This document shows, in pieces, positions 26,762 to 34,319 of a stretch of 64,000 bases of DNA. The stretch is from an uncultured Aquimarina sp. (GTDB taxonomy: Bacteria; Bacteroidota; Bacteroidia; Flavobacteriales; Flavobacteriaceae). The notes under the pieces were generated by a model that was not told the origin of the DNA, did no database searches, and was given only the letters and a program-made list of their open reading frames with translations. Each line of letters opens with the position of its first letter. Positions within the stretch are counted from its first letter, which is position 1. The DNA is taken from assembly GCA_947501475.1 (NCBI GenBank), contig CANMWA010000010.1:62001-126000 (forward strand). Direction: 5' to 3'. The translations under genes were made by a program, and so were the position numbers.

Positions 26762-26797
26762 TTGGTTTAAGGTTCGGCTAAAGAAGCCGAAAACCAA
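26762..26797 (+). promoter_or_regulatory. Two-part hairpin before rpsH (candidate S8 leader)
   Basis: TTGGTT (26762-26767) pairs with AACCAA (26792-26797). Inside it, TTCGGCT (26773-26779) pairs with AGCCGAA (26785-26791) around loop AAAGA, with a one-sided bulge on the 5' side (26768-26772). No T tract follows. A stem interrupted by a bulge 19 bases before the S8 gene is the kind of structure through which S8 controls its operon in other bacteria. Confidence 0.55.
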
Positions 26798-26815
26798 AAT
26801 CATAAATTATATATA

Positions 26816-27214
26816 ATGAATACAGATCCTATAGCAGATTATTTAACCAGAATACGTAATGCAAATAGTGCTCAACACAGAGTGGTTGAAATCCCTGCAT
26901 CAAAGGTTAAAAAAGAGATCACTAAAATATTATTCGATCAAGGATATATTTTAAGTTATAAGTTTGAAGATAACACAGTACAAGGTACTATTAAGATAGC
27001 ACTTAAATACGATAAGATGACAAAAGAACCTGTGATTAAAAAATTACAAAGAATCAGTAAGCCTGGTTTGCGTAAATATGCAGGATCTAGTGATATTCCA
27101 AGAATTCTTAATGGTTTAGGTGTAGCAATAGTTTCTACTTCTCATGGTGTAATGACTGGTAAACAGGCAAGACAAGATAATGTAGGTGGAGAAGTACTTT
27201 GTTACGTATATTAA
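26816..27214 (+). CDS. rpsH: 30S ribosomal protein S8
   Basis: 132 residues, typical. Binds helix 21 of 16S rRNA and in E. coli represses the spc operon. NTDPIADYLTRIRNA at the start and SKPGLRKYAGSSDIPRILNG, then STSHGVMTGKQARQDNVGGE at the end. Preceded by a 69-base gap with a bulged hairpin that could be its autoregulatory site. Confidence 0.98.
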   Translation: MNTDPIADYLTRIRNANSAQHRVVEIPASKVKKEITKILFDQGYILSYKFEDNTVQGTIKIALKYDKMTKEPVIKKLQRISKPGLRKYAGSSDIPRILNGLGVAIVSTSHGVMTGKQARQDNVGGEVLCYVY

Positions 27215-27234
27215 CAGTATAAAAGACAAAAGAA

Positions 27235-27777
27235 ATGTCAAGAATAGGAAAAAATCCAGTAACTATTCCGTCTGGTGTCACTGTTGAAGTGACAGGAAAT
27301 GTTGTTACTGTTAAAGGAAAATTAGGAGAACTTTCTCAAGAAATTGATAGTATTGATGTGAAAGTCGAAGAAGGTCAGGTAGTCTTAGAAAGACCTAGTG
27401 AAGCCAAAGATCATAAAGCAAAGCACGGATTGTATAGAGCTTTGATTAATAATATGGTACAAGGAGTTTCAGAAGGTTTTACTAAAGAGTTAGAATTAGT
27501 AGGAGTTGGTTATAGAGCTTCTAATCAAGGTCAGAAATTAGATTTAGCACTTGGATTCTCGCACAATATCGTATTAGATATTGCTCCAGAAATTAAAGTT
27601 GAAACTATTTCTGAAAAAGGTAAAAACCCTATCGTAAAATTGACTTCTCATGATAAGCAATTGGTTGGACAGGTAGCTGCTAAAGTTAGAAGCTTCCGTA
27701 AACCAGAGCCTTACAAAGGGAAAGGAATCAAATTCGTAGGAGAACAATTAAGAAGAAAAGCAGGTAAATCTGCATAA
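27235..27777 (+). CDS. rplF: 50S ribosomal protein L6
   Basis: 180 residues, typical, two related domains. MSRIGKNPVTIPSGV, GLYRALINNMVQGVSEGF and the C-terminal KPEPYKGKGIKF are diagnostic. Located near the factor-binding site of the 50S subunit. Confidence 0.98.
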   Translation: MSRIGKNPVTIPSGVTVEVTGNVVTVKGKLGELSQEIDSIDVKVEEGQVVLERPSEAKDHKAKHGLYRALINNMVQGVSEGFTKELELVGVGYRASNQGQKLDLALGFSHNIVLDIAPEIKVETISEKGKNPIVKLTSHDKQLVGQVAAKVRSFRKPEPYKGKGIKFVGEQLRRKAGKSA

Positions 27778-27788
27778 TAACCAACGTT

Positions 27789-28145
27789 ATGGCATTCTCA
27801 AAAGATTTAAGAAGATTAAAGATAAGAAAGCGTATCCGTGGAAATGTAAACGGAACAGAACTACGTCCTAGATTATCTGTTTTTAGAAGTAATAAAGAAA
27901 TCTATGCGCAAATCATAGACGATGTAACTGGCAAAACAATCAGTGCAGCTTCTTCAAGAGATAAAGACATCGCTTCAGCAACTATGAATAAAGTTGAAAA
28001 AGCAAATTTGGTAGGTAAAGCACTTGCTGAAAAAGCTAAGAAAGCTGGTATTGAAACAGTTTCCTTTGATAGAGGAGGATATTTATACCACGGGAGAGTA
28101 AAATCATTAGCAGACGGTGCTAGAGAAGCAGGACTAAAATTCTAA
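27789..28145 (+). CDS. rplR: 50S ribosomal protein L18
   Basis: 118 residues, typical. Brings 5S rRNA into the 50S subunit with L5. RPRLSVFRSNKEIYAQIIDD and FDRGGYLYHGRVKSLADGAR are the family signatures. Confidence 0.98.
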   Translation: MAFSKDLRRLKIRKRIRGNVNGTELRPRLSVFRSNKEIYAQIIDDVTGKTISAASSRDKDIASATMNKVEKANLVGKALAEKAKKAGIETVSFDRGGYLYHGRVKSLADGAREAGLKF

Positions 28146-28151
28146 GAAATT

Positions 28152-28676
28152 ATGTATCAAAAATATAAAAACGCAGAATTAGTAAAACCAAGTGGACTTG
28201 AACTTAAAGATCGTTTAGTTGGTGTGCAACGTGTTACGAAGGTAACTAAAGGAGGTAGAGCATTTGGTTTCTCTGCTATCGTAGTTGTAGGTGACGAAAA
28301 CGGAGTTGTAGGACACGGTTTAGGTAAGTCTAAGGAGGTAGCAGAAGCTATCGCCAAGGCAGTAGAAGATGCAAAAAAGAATTTGGTTCGTATTCCATTG
28401 CACAAAGGTACTTTGCCTCATGAGCAAAAAGGAAAGTACGGAGGCGCTAGAGTATTATTAATGCCTGCTGCGACGGGTACCGGGGTTATTGCTGGTGGTG
28501 CTATTCGTGCTGTATTAGAAGCTGTAGGAGTACATGATGTACTTTCAAAGAACCAAGGATCGTCTAACCCACACAATGTGGTGAAAGCAACGTTTGATGC
28601 TTTATTGCAAATGCGAAGTGCACAGCAAGTAGCAAAACAACGTGGTGTTTCACTTGAGAAAGTGTTTAAAGGATAA
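28152..28676 (+). CDS. rpsE: 30S ribosomal protein S5
   Basis: 174 residues, typical. Contributes to decoding accuracy and the mRNA entry pore. Double-stranded-RNA-binding domain with RVTKVTKGGRAFGFSAIVVV, the loop where spectinomycin-resistance changes occur, in ordinary form; then GTGVIAGGAIRAVLEAVGV. Six bases after rplR. Confidence 0.98.
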   Translation: MYQKYKNAELVKPSGLELKDRLVGVQRVTKVTKGGRAFGFSAIVVVGDENGVVGHGLGKSKEVAEAIAKAVEDAKKNLVRIPLHKGTLPHEQKGKYGGARVLLMPAATGTGVIAGGAIRAVLEAVGVHDVLSKNQGSSNPHNVVKATFDALLQMRSAQQVAKQRGVSLEKVFKG

Positions 28677-28686
28677 ATATAGAACG

Positions 28687-28866
28687 ATGGCAAAGATTAA
28701 AATTACTAAAGTAAAAAGTGCGATTAACCGCACTCAGAGACAAAAGAGAACTCTTGAGGCTTTAGGTCTTAAAAAGATCGGCCAGGTTGTGGAGCATGAT
28801 GATACTCCTAATATCCTTGGAATGGTAAATAAAGTTAAACATTTAGTTTCTGTTGAAACAAAATAA
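28687..28866 (+). CDS. rpmD: 50S ribosomal protein L30
   Basis: 59 residues from the ATG at 28687 (MAKIKITKVKSAINRTQRQK), the usual length. The open frame that begins at 28642 lies inside rpsE and is not used. The TLEALGLKKIGQVVEHDDTP block is typical of L30. Between rpsE and rplO as in other bacteria. Confidence 0.97.
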   Translation: MAKIKITKVKSAINRTQRQKRTLEALGLKKIGQVVEHDDTPNILGMVNKVKHLVSVETK

Positions 28867-28875
28867 TAAAAGCAA

Positions 28876-29328
28876 ATGGATTTAAGTAACTTAAAACCTG
28901 CTGCAGGTTCGGTAAAAAATAACAGTAAGCGAGTTGGTCGTGGACAAGGTTCTGGTAAAGGAGGAACTGCTACTCGTGGTCACAAAGGAGCAAAGTCACG
29001 TTCTGGATATTCTAGAAAGATCGGTTTTGAAGGTGGGCAAATGCCACTTCAAAGACGTGTGCCAAAATTTGGTTTCAAAAACATTAATAGAAAAGAGTAT
29101 CAAGGAATCAATCTTGACACGCTACAAAAATTAGTAGACGAAGGAAAGATTAAAGATACTGTTGATCTTGATGTGATTTTAGCTACACGCCTTGCTGGAA
29201 AAAATGATTTGGTTAAGATACTGGGAAGAGGTGAATTGAAGGCGAAGTTGAAAGTCTCAGCTCACAAATTTACGGCCACAGCAAAAGCAGCTATAGAAGC
29301 TGCAGGTGGTGAAGCAGTAACCTTATAA
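28876..29328 (+). CDS. rplO: 50S ribosomal protein L15
   Basis: 150 residues, typical. Glycine- and arginine-rich N-terminus with GRGQGSGKGGTATRGHKGAK that threads through rRNA, then FEGGQMPLQRRVPKFGF. Ten bases before secY. Confidence 0.98.
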   Translation: MDLSNLKPAAGSVKNNSKRVGRGQGSGKGGTATRGHKGAKSRSGYSRKIGFEGGQMPLQRRVPKFGFKNINRKEYQGINLDTLQKLVDEGKIKDTVDLDVILATRLAGKNDLVKILGRGELKAKLKVSAHKFTATAKAAIEAAGGEAVTL

Positions 29329-29338
29329 TAGACAATTC

Positions 29339-30679
29339 ATGAAATTTATTGATACAATAAAAAACATTTGGAAAATCGAAGAACTAAAAAATAGAATCTT
29401 AGTTACACTAGGACTACTTTTAGTATATCGTTTTGGAGCGCAAGTTGTACTTCCTGGAGTAGATGCAGCAGAATTAGCAAATCTTGGTACTCAAACCCAA
29501 GACGGTTTATTAGGATTACTTAACGCATTTACAGGTGGAGCATTCGCAAATGCTTCAATATTTGCATTAGGTATTATGCCTTATATTTCAGCTTCAATTG
29601 TTGTGCAATTGATGGGTATTGCAATACCTTATCTTCAAAAACTTCAAAAAGAAGGCGAGAGCGGTAGAAAAAAGATCAACCAAATTACACGTTGGTTAAC
29701 TATTGCTATTACTTTGGTTCAAGGACCAGGATATATCTATAATTTATTCGGTACACTTCCACCAGAAGCTTTTGTGATTCAAAATCAAACACTTTTTGTT
29801 GTATCTTCTGTAATTATTATATCTACTGGCTGTATTTTTGCTATGTGGCTAGGTGAAAAAATTACAGATAAAGGTATCGGAAACGGAATATCGCTATTAA
29901 TAATGGTTGGTATTATTGCAACACTTCCGCAATCATTTGTTCAAAACTTTATTTCTAGAACATCAGGAGAAAGTGGAGGACTGATTATGGTACTAATCGA
30001 GTTAGTAATATGGTTTGTAATTATTCTTGCTTCAGTGTTATTAGTGATGGCAGTCCGCCAGATACCTGTTCAATATGCAAGAAGAACCGCTGGTGGTGGA
30101 TATGAAAAAAATGTTTTTGGTTCACGCCAATACATTCCATTAAAACTGAATGCTTCTGGAGTAATGCCAATTATCTTTGCGCAAGCAATTATGTTTGTGC
30201 CAGGTTTAATAGCGTCTCAACTTTCAGAGTCAGAGGCGGCTCAAGGTGTTACAGCAGCTTTTAGTGATATTTTTGGATTATGGTACAATATAGTTTTTGC
30301 ATTGTTAATAATCATTTTCACGTACTTTTATACTGCGATTACAGTGCCAACAAATAAGATGGCTGATGATCTAAAGCGTAGTGGTGGATTTATTCCTGGC
30401 ATTCGTCCAGGAAGTGAGACTTCTGAGTATTTAGATAAGATTATGTCGCAGATTACATTACCTGGATCTATATTCTTAGCATTGATTGCTATTTTTCCTG
30501 CAATTGCAGTTAAATTGTTAAATGTGCAGCAAGGATGGGCATTGTTTTTTGGAGGTACTTCTCTACTTATTATGGTAGGGGTAGCTATCGATACAATGCA
30601 ACAGGTGAACTCATATTTGTTGAATAGACATTATGATGGATTAATGAAATCTGGTAAAAATCGTAAAGCAGTAGCATAA
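29339..30679 (+). CDS. secY: Preprotein translocase subunit SecY
   Basis: 446 residues, ten predicted membrane helices, the pore of the Sec translocon in the inner membrane. Recognised by the first helix ILVTLGLLLVYRFGAQVVLPG, the ALGIMPYISASIVVQLM block and RQIPVQYARRTAGG in the cytoplasmic loop that binds SecA and ribosomes. Its stop codon overlaps the infA start by one base (30679). Confidence 0.98.
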   Translation: MKFIDTIKNIWKIEELKNRILVTLGLLLVYRFGAQVVLPGVDAAELANLGTQTQDGLLGLLNAFTGGAFANASIFALGIMPYISASIVVQLMGIAIPYLQKLQKEGESGRKKINQITRWLTIAITLVQGPGYIYNLFGTLPPEAFVIQNQTLFVVSSVIIISTGCIFAMWLGEKITDKGIGNGISLLIMVGIIATLPQSFVQNFISRTSGESGGLIMVLIELVIWFVIILASVLLVMAVRQIPVQYARRTAGGGYEKNVFGSRQYIPLKLNASGVMPIIFAQAIMFVPGLIASQLSESEAAQGVTAAFSDIFGLWYNIVFALLIIIFTYFYTAITVPTNKMADDLKRSGGFIPGIRPGSETSEYLDKIMSQITLPGSIFLALIAIFPAIAVKLLNVQQGWALFFGGTSLLIMVGVAIDTMQQVNSYLLNRHYDGLMKSGKNRKAVA

Positions 30680-30894
30680 TGGCAAAGCAACCAGCAATAG
30701 AACAAGATGGAAGTATCATTGAAGCATTGTCAAATGCAATGTTTCGTGTAGAACTTGAAAACGGTCATGTAGTGACTGCGCATATCTCTGGTAAAATGCG
30801 AATGCATTATATTAAATTATTACCAGGAGATAAGGTGAAGTTAGAAATGAGTCCTTATGATTTATCTAAGGCTCGTATAACATATAGATACTAA
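30679..30894 (+). CDS. infA: Translation initiation factor IF-1
   Basis: 71 residues, the usual length. OB-fold protein binding the 30S A site. IEQDGSIIEALSNAMFRVEL and KMRMHYIKLLPGDKV, DLSKARITYRY at the end. Directly coupled to secY (one-base overlap); adk and map, which lie between these genes in many bacteria, are missing. Confidence 0.97.
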   Translation: MAKQPAIEQDGSIIEALSNAMFRVELENGHVVTAHISGKMRMHYIKLLPGDKVKLEMSPYDLSKARITYRY

Positions 30895-30908
30895 ATAATT
30901 TTAAGATA

Positions 30909-30938
30909 TTGTTTTTTGAGATTTTTTCTGTAATTTTG
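30909..30938 (+). promoter_or_regulatory. Internal promoter before rpmJ
   Basis: TTG at 30909-30911, 19 bases, then TAATTTTG at 30931-30938, a full match to the TAnnTTTG -7 box. The site lies in the 118-base gap between infA and rpmJ, so the alpha part (rpmJ to rplQ) probably has a transcript of its own besides read-through. Confidence 0.75.
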
Positions 30939-31012
30939 CAGGCTGAAAAAAATCATTAATTACAATGATACTTTCTGAAAATAAAGTTTTTTCAGATACT
31001 AAATAAAAAAAG

Positions 31013-31129
31013 ATGAAAGTTAGAGCATCAATAAAAAAGAGAAGTGCCGAGTGCAAGATTGTGCGTAGGAAAGGCCGACTTTACGTGATTAATAAAAAGA
31101 ATCCTAGATTTAAACAAAGACAAGGGTAA
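31013..31129 (+). CDS. rpmJ: 50S ribosomal protein L36, zinc-free form
   Basis: 38 codons starting MKVRASIKKRSAECKIVRRK and ending NPRFKQRQG, the smallest ribosomal protein. The usual C-plus L36 binds zinc through CxxC, a further Cys and His; here only one cysteine (residue 14) remains, so this is the zinc-independent form. Located between infA and rpsM with two bases to the next gene. Confidence 0.96.
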   Translation: MKVRASIKKRSAECKIVRRKGRLYVINKKNPRFKQRQG

Positions 31130-31131
31130 TT

Positions 31132-31506
31132 ATGGCAAGAATTGCAGGGGTAGATATACCTAAACAAAAGCGAGGAGTTATAGCATTAACCTATATCTTC
31201 GGAATTGGTAGAAGTAGAGCTAAAGAAATTTTAGCGAATGCCAAAGTAGATGAAAGTATAAAAGTTTCTGATTGGGATGATGACCAAATTGGTCGTATCC
31301 GTGAATCTGTAGGAGTCTATACCATAGAAGGAGAATTACGTTCTGAAGTTCAGTTGAATATCAAGCGTCTTATGGATATTGGATGTTATAGAGGTATACG
31401 TCACAGAGCTGGATTACCACTTAGAGGACAACGTACTAAGAACAACTCTAGAACACGTAAAGGAAGAAGAAAAACAGTTGCTAACAAGAAAAAAGCAACT
31501 AAATAA
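31132..31506 (+). CDS. rpsM: 30S ribosomal protein S13
   Basis: 124 residues, typical. Top of the 30S head, contacts tRNA and the 50S subunit. MARIAGVDIPKQKRGVIALT and YRGIRHRAGLPLRGQRTKNN are diagnostic; ends in a Lys/Arg-rich tail. Confidence 0.98.
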   Translation: MARIAGVDIPKQKRGVIALTYIFGIGRSRAKEILANAKVDESIKVSDWDDDQIGRIRESVGVYTIEGELRSEVQLNIKRLMDIGCYRGIRHRAGLPLRGQRTKNNSRTRKGRRKTVANKKKATK

Positions 31507-31514
31507 TAAGTAGT

Positions 31515-31898
31515 ATGGCAAAGTCAACTTCAAAAAAACGTAAAGTAATTGTTGAATCAGTAGGAGAAGCTCATGTAACAGCATCTTTTAACAACATTAT
31601 TATTTCGTTAACGAATAAAAAAGGAGACGTTATTTCTTGGTCTTCAGCTGGTAAAATGGGATTTAGAGGTTCTAAAAAGAATACTCCTTATGCTGCCCAA
31701 TTAGCCGCAGAAGATGCTTCTAAAGTAGCTATCGAGGCTGGACTTAAGAAAGTAAAAGTATACGTTAAAGGTCCTGGTAATGGTAGAGAATCAGCAATAC
31801 GTTCTCTTCATAATTCTGGGATTGAGGTATCAGAAATCATTGATGTAACTCCAATGCCTCACAACGGATGTCGTCCTCCTAAAAGACGTAGAGTATAA
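31515..31898 (+). CDS. rpsK: 30S ribosomal protein S11
   Basis: 127 residues, typical. 30S platform protein. GEAHVTASFNNIIISLTNKK, KMGFRGSKKNTPYAAQLAAE and the end DVTPMPHNGCRPPKRRRV are family signatures. A terminator-like hairpin follows six bases after its stop codon. Confidence 0.98.
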   Translation: MAKSTSKKRKVIVESVGEAHVTASFNNIIISLTNKKGDVISWSSAGKMGFRGSKKNTPYAAQLAAEDASKVAIEAGLKKVKVYVKGPGNGRESAIRSLHNSGIEVSEIIDVTPMPHNGCRPPKRRRV

Positions 31899-31903
31899 TT
31901 AGA

Positions 31904-31930
31904 ATCCTGAACTTGTTTCAGGATCTTTTT
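31904..31930 (+). terminator. Terminator-like hairpin between rpsK and rpsD
   Basis: ATCCTGAA pairs with TTCAGGAT (8 pairs, loop CTTGT) and is followed by CTTTTT. It lies six bases after the rpsK stop within the operon, so it is more likely a partial terminator or attenuator than a full stop. Confidence 0.65.
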
Positions 31931-31957
31931 AATATAATAGTAAAATAAGTAATCGAA

Positions 31958-32010
31958 ATGGGGATTAACGATTATCGAAGGAAAGAGACCTTAATTCATA
32001 ATCACCTCAT
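31958..32010 (+). promoter_or_regulatory. Structured leader before rpsD (candidate S4-binding element)
   Basis: A long-range stem closes the segment: ATG, GG and GATTA (31958-31967) pair in order with TAATC, CC and CAT (31999-32010), leaving two single-base bulges on the 3' side. It encloses a small hairpin AAGG/CCTT (31978-31981 with 31989-31992). The segment ends 18 bases before the S4 start codon. S4 controls its own operon in several bacteria through folded leaders, which makes this the natural role; that part is inference. Confidence 0.55.
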
Positions 32011-32028
32011 ATAACTAAATTATTAATA

Positions 32029-32634
32029 ATGGCAAGATATACTGGTCCAAAAACTAAAATCGCTCGTAAGTTTGGTGAAGCGATATTCGGAGACGACAAG
32101 TCATTCGAAAGAAGAAATTACCCTCCTGGGCAACACGGAAACAACAGACGTAGAGGTAAAAAAAGTGAATATGCAATCCAGCTAATGGAAAAGCAAAAAG
32201 CTAAATACACTTACGGTGTGTTAGAACGTCAGTTCCGCAACATGTTTGAAAAAGCAACTCGTGCTCAAGGTATTACGGGTGAAGTTTTACTTCAACTTTG
32301 TGAATCTCGTTTAGATAATGTAGTATTCAGAATGGGATTGGCTAATTCTCGTAGAGGAGCAAGACAGTTAGTTTCACACAGACACATTACTGTTAATGGG
32401 CAACAAGTTAATATCCCATCTTACCAGCTAAAAGCAGGAGACGTTGTTGGAGTAAGAGAAAAATCAAAATCATTAGAAGTAATTCAAAATGCTTTAGCTA
32501 ATAATAGTAAAGTATACGAATGGATTACATTTAATAATGATACTAAACAAGGTACTTTTGTATCTGTTCCGGCTAGAATTCAAATTCCGGAAAATATAAA
32601 CGAACAATTCATTGTCGAATTATACTCTAAGTAA
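32029..32634 (+). CDS. rpsD: 30S ribosomal protein S4
   Basis: 201 residues, typical. Nucleates 30S assembly and is the usual autorepressor of the alpha operon. MARYTGPKTKIARKFGEAIFG at the start, YPPGQHGNNRRRGKKSEYAIQ, and the S4 RNA-binding domain RLDNVVFRMGLANSRRGARQ. It lacks the N-terminal CxxC zinc knuckle found in some S4 proteins. Preceded by a 130-base gap with a terminator-like stem and a folded leader. Confidence 0.98.
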   Translation: MARYTGPKTKIARKFGEAIFGDDKSFERRNYPPGQHGNNRRRGKKSEYAIQLMEKQKAKYTYGVLERQFRNMFEKATRAQGITGEVLLQLCESRLDNVVFRMGLANSRRGARQLVSHRHITVNGQQVNIPSYQLKAGDVVGVREKSKSLEVIQNALANNSKVYEWITFNNDTKQGTFVSVPARIQIPENINEQFIVELYSK

Positions 32635-32658
32635 TAACGCTAAAGAAGAAACAACAAC

Positions 32659-33651
32659 ATGGCAATATTAAATTTTCAGAAGCCCGATAAAGTTATCATG
32701 ATCGACTCAACCGAGTTCGATGGTAAATTTGAATTTAGACCATTAGAACCGGGATATGGATTGACAGTTGGTAACGCTTTGCGAAGAGTTTTGCTATCTT
32801 CTTTAGAGGGATTCGCTATAACTTCTCTAAGAATAGAAGGTGTAGATCACGAATTTTCTACAATCTCTGGAGTAGTAGAGGATGTTACAGAAATTATCCT
32901 TAACCTCAAGCAAGTACGTTTTAAGCGTCAGATCGAGGATATAGATAACGAATCTGTTACCATTTCTATTTCAGGTCAGGAGCAACTAACTGCTGGGGAT
33001 TTTCAGAAATTTATTTCTGGTTTCCAGGTACTAAATCCTGATTTAGTTATCTGTAATATGGATAAAAAAGTTGCACTTAACCTTGAGATTACTATTGAAA
33101 AAGGTAGAGGTTATGTGCCAGCTGAAGAAAATAAGAAAGCTAACGCTCCTATTGGAACCATTTTTACAGATTCGATCTATACACCTATCAAAAATGTGAA
33201 GTATAGTATCGAGAACTATCGTGTAGAGCAAAAAACAGATTACGAAAAATTAGTTTTCGAAATTGTAACTGATGGATCTATTCATCCTAAAGATGCATTA
33301 ACTGAAGCTGCAAAAATATTAATCCATCACTTTATGTTATTCTCTGATGAGCGTATTACATTAGAAGCTGATGAGATTGCACAAACAGAAACTTATGATG
33401 AAGAATCTCTTCACATGAGACAATTGCTAAAAACAAAATTGATCGACATGGATCTTTCTGTTAGAGCATTAAACTGTTTAAAAGCAGCAGAAGTTGATAC
33501 TTTAGGTGACTTAGTATCTTATAATAAGAATGACTTAATGAAGTTCCGTAACTTTGGTAAGAAGTCTTTAACAGAGCTTGAAGAGCTTGTGAATGTTAAA
33601 GGACTTAACTTTGGTATGGATCTTTCAAAATATAAATTAGATAAAGACTAA
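32659..33651 (+). CDS. rpoA: DNA-directed RNA polymerase subunit alpha
   Basis: 330 residues, typical. N-terminal assembly domain with PLEPGYGLTVGNALRRVLLS and a C-terminal domain (about 250-330) with LNCLKAAEVDTLGDLVSY and FGKKSLTELEELV, the helix-hairpin-helix part that contacts DNA and regulators. Located between rpsD and rplQ as in the alpha operon. Confidence 0.98.
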   Translation: MAILNFQKPDKVIMIDSTEFDGKFEFRPLEPGYGLTVGNALRRVLLSSLEGFAITSLRIEGVDHEFSTISGVVEDVTEIILNLKQVRFKRQIEDIDNESVTISISGQEQLTAGDFQKFISGFQVLNPDLVICNMDKKVALNLEITIEKGRGYVPAEENKKANAPIGTIFTDSIYTPIKNVKYSIENYRVEQKTDYEKLVFEIVTDGSIHPKDALTEAAKILIHHFMLFSDERITLEADEIAQTETYDEESLHMRQLLKTKLIDMDLSVRALNCLKAAEVDTLGDLVSYNKNDLMKFRNFGKKSLTELEELVNVKGLNFGMDLSKYKLDKD

Positions 33652-33653
33652 TC

Positions 33654-33698
33654 CATCATAGTTTGCTCTCTGCACGAGGCAGATTGAGCAAGATGATG
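33654..33698 (+). promoter_or_regulatory. Three-tier hairpin between rpoA and rplQ (candidate L17 leader)
   Basis: Nested stems CATCAT/ATGATG (33654-33659 with 33693-33698), TTGCTC/GAGCAA (33663-33668 with 33686-33691) and CTGC/GCAG (33670-33673 with 33679-33682) form one 45-base hairpin with small internal loops. No T tract follows, so it is not a terminator. It fills most of the 63-base gap and ends 16 bases before the L17 start codon. Confidence 0.6.
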
Positions 33699-33714
33699 AT
33701 TAAAATTAAATGTC

Positions 33715-34191
33715 ATGAGACACGGAAAGAAAGTAAATCATTTAGGAAGAAAGACGGCACATCGTAAAGCTATGCTTGCCAATATGGCTTGTTCTCTAAT
33801 TGAGCATAAAAGAATCAACACTACAGTTGCAAAAGCTAAAGCATTAAAGCAATTTGTTGAGCCATTAGTAACCAAATCTAAAGAAGATACTACGCATAAT
33901 CGTCGTATCGTATTTAGTAAATTGCGTGATAAATACGCGGTTACCGAATTGTTTAGAGATGTTGCTCCTAAAGTAGGTGATAGACCAGGAGGATATACAA
34001 GAATTATAAAACTTGGAAACCGATTGGGTGATAATGCAGATATGGCAATGATCGAATTAGTAGATTATAACGAGCTATATAATGCTGGTAAACCTGCTAA
34101 GAAAAAATCAAGAAGAAGAGGTGGTAAAGGAAAGAAAGCTAGTGCGCCAGTTGCACCAGCACCTGAGGCTACTAATTCTGAAGAAGAATAA
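33715..34191 (+). CDS. rplQ: 50S ribosomal protein L17 with long C-terminal tail
   Basis: 158 residues. MRHGKKVNHLGRKTAHRKAM and the RPGGYTRIIKLGNRLGDNADMA block identify L17. The conserved core ends near residue 120; the remaining tail is first strongly basic (KKKSRRRGGKGKK) and then Ala/Pro/Glu-rich, ending NSEEE, so the protein is longer than the 117-127 residues of many L17 proteins. Last gene of the superoperon, followed by a strong terminator. Confidence 0.97.
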   Translation: MRHGKKVNHLGRKTAHRKAMLANMACSLIEHKRINTTVAKAKALKQFVEPLVTKSKEDTTHNRRIVFSKLRDKYAVTELFRDVAPKVGDRPGGYTRIIKLGNRLGDNADMAMIELVDYNELYNAGKPAKKKSRRRGGKGKKASAPVAPAPEATNSEEE

Positions 34192-34219
34192 ATGGAAAGT
34201 GTCAATAACACATAATAAT

Positions 34220-34255
34220 AAAAGGATAAACGTTTGGCGTTTATCCTTTTTTTTT
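34220..34255 (+). terminator. Terminator of the ribosomal superoperon
   Basis: AAAAGGATAAACG pairs with CGTTTATCCTTTT (13 pairs, loop TTTGG) and runs into a tract of T residues. It lies 29 bases after the rplQ stop. Confidence 0.92.
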
Positions 34256-34319
34256 GAATAATTTTGAAAAGGTTTGTTTCCACCTACAATGGAAATGTTA
34301 TTATCAAATACATGTATAG

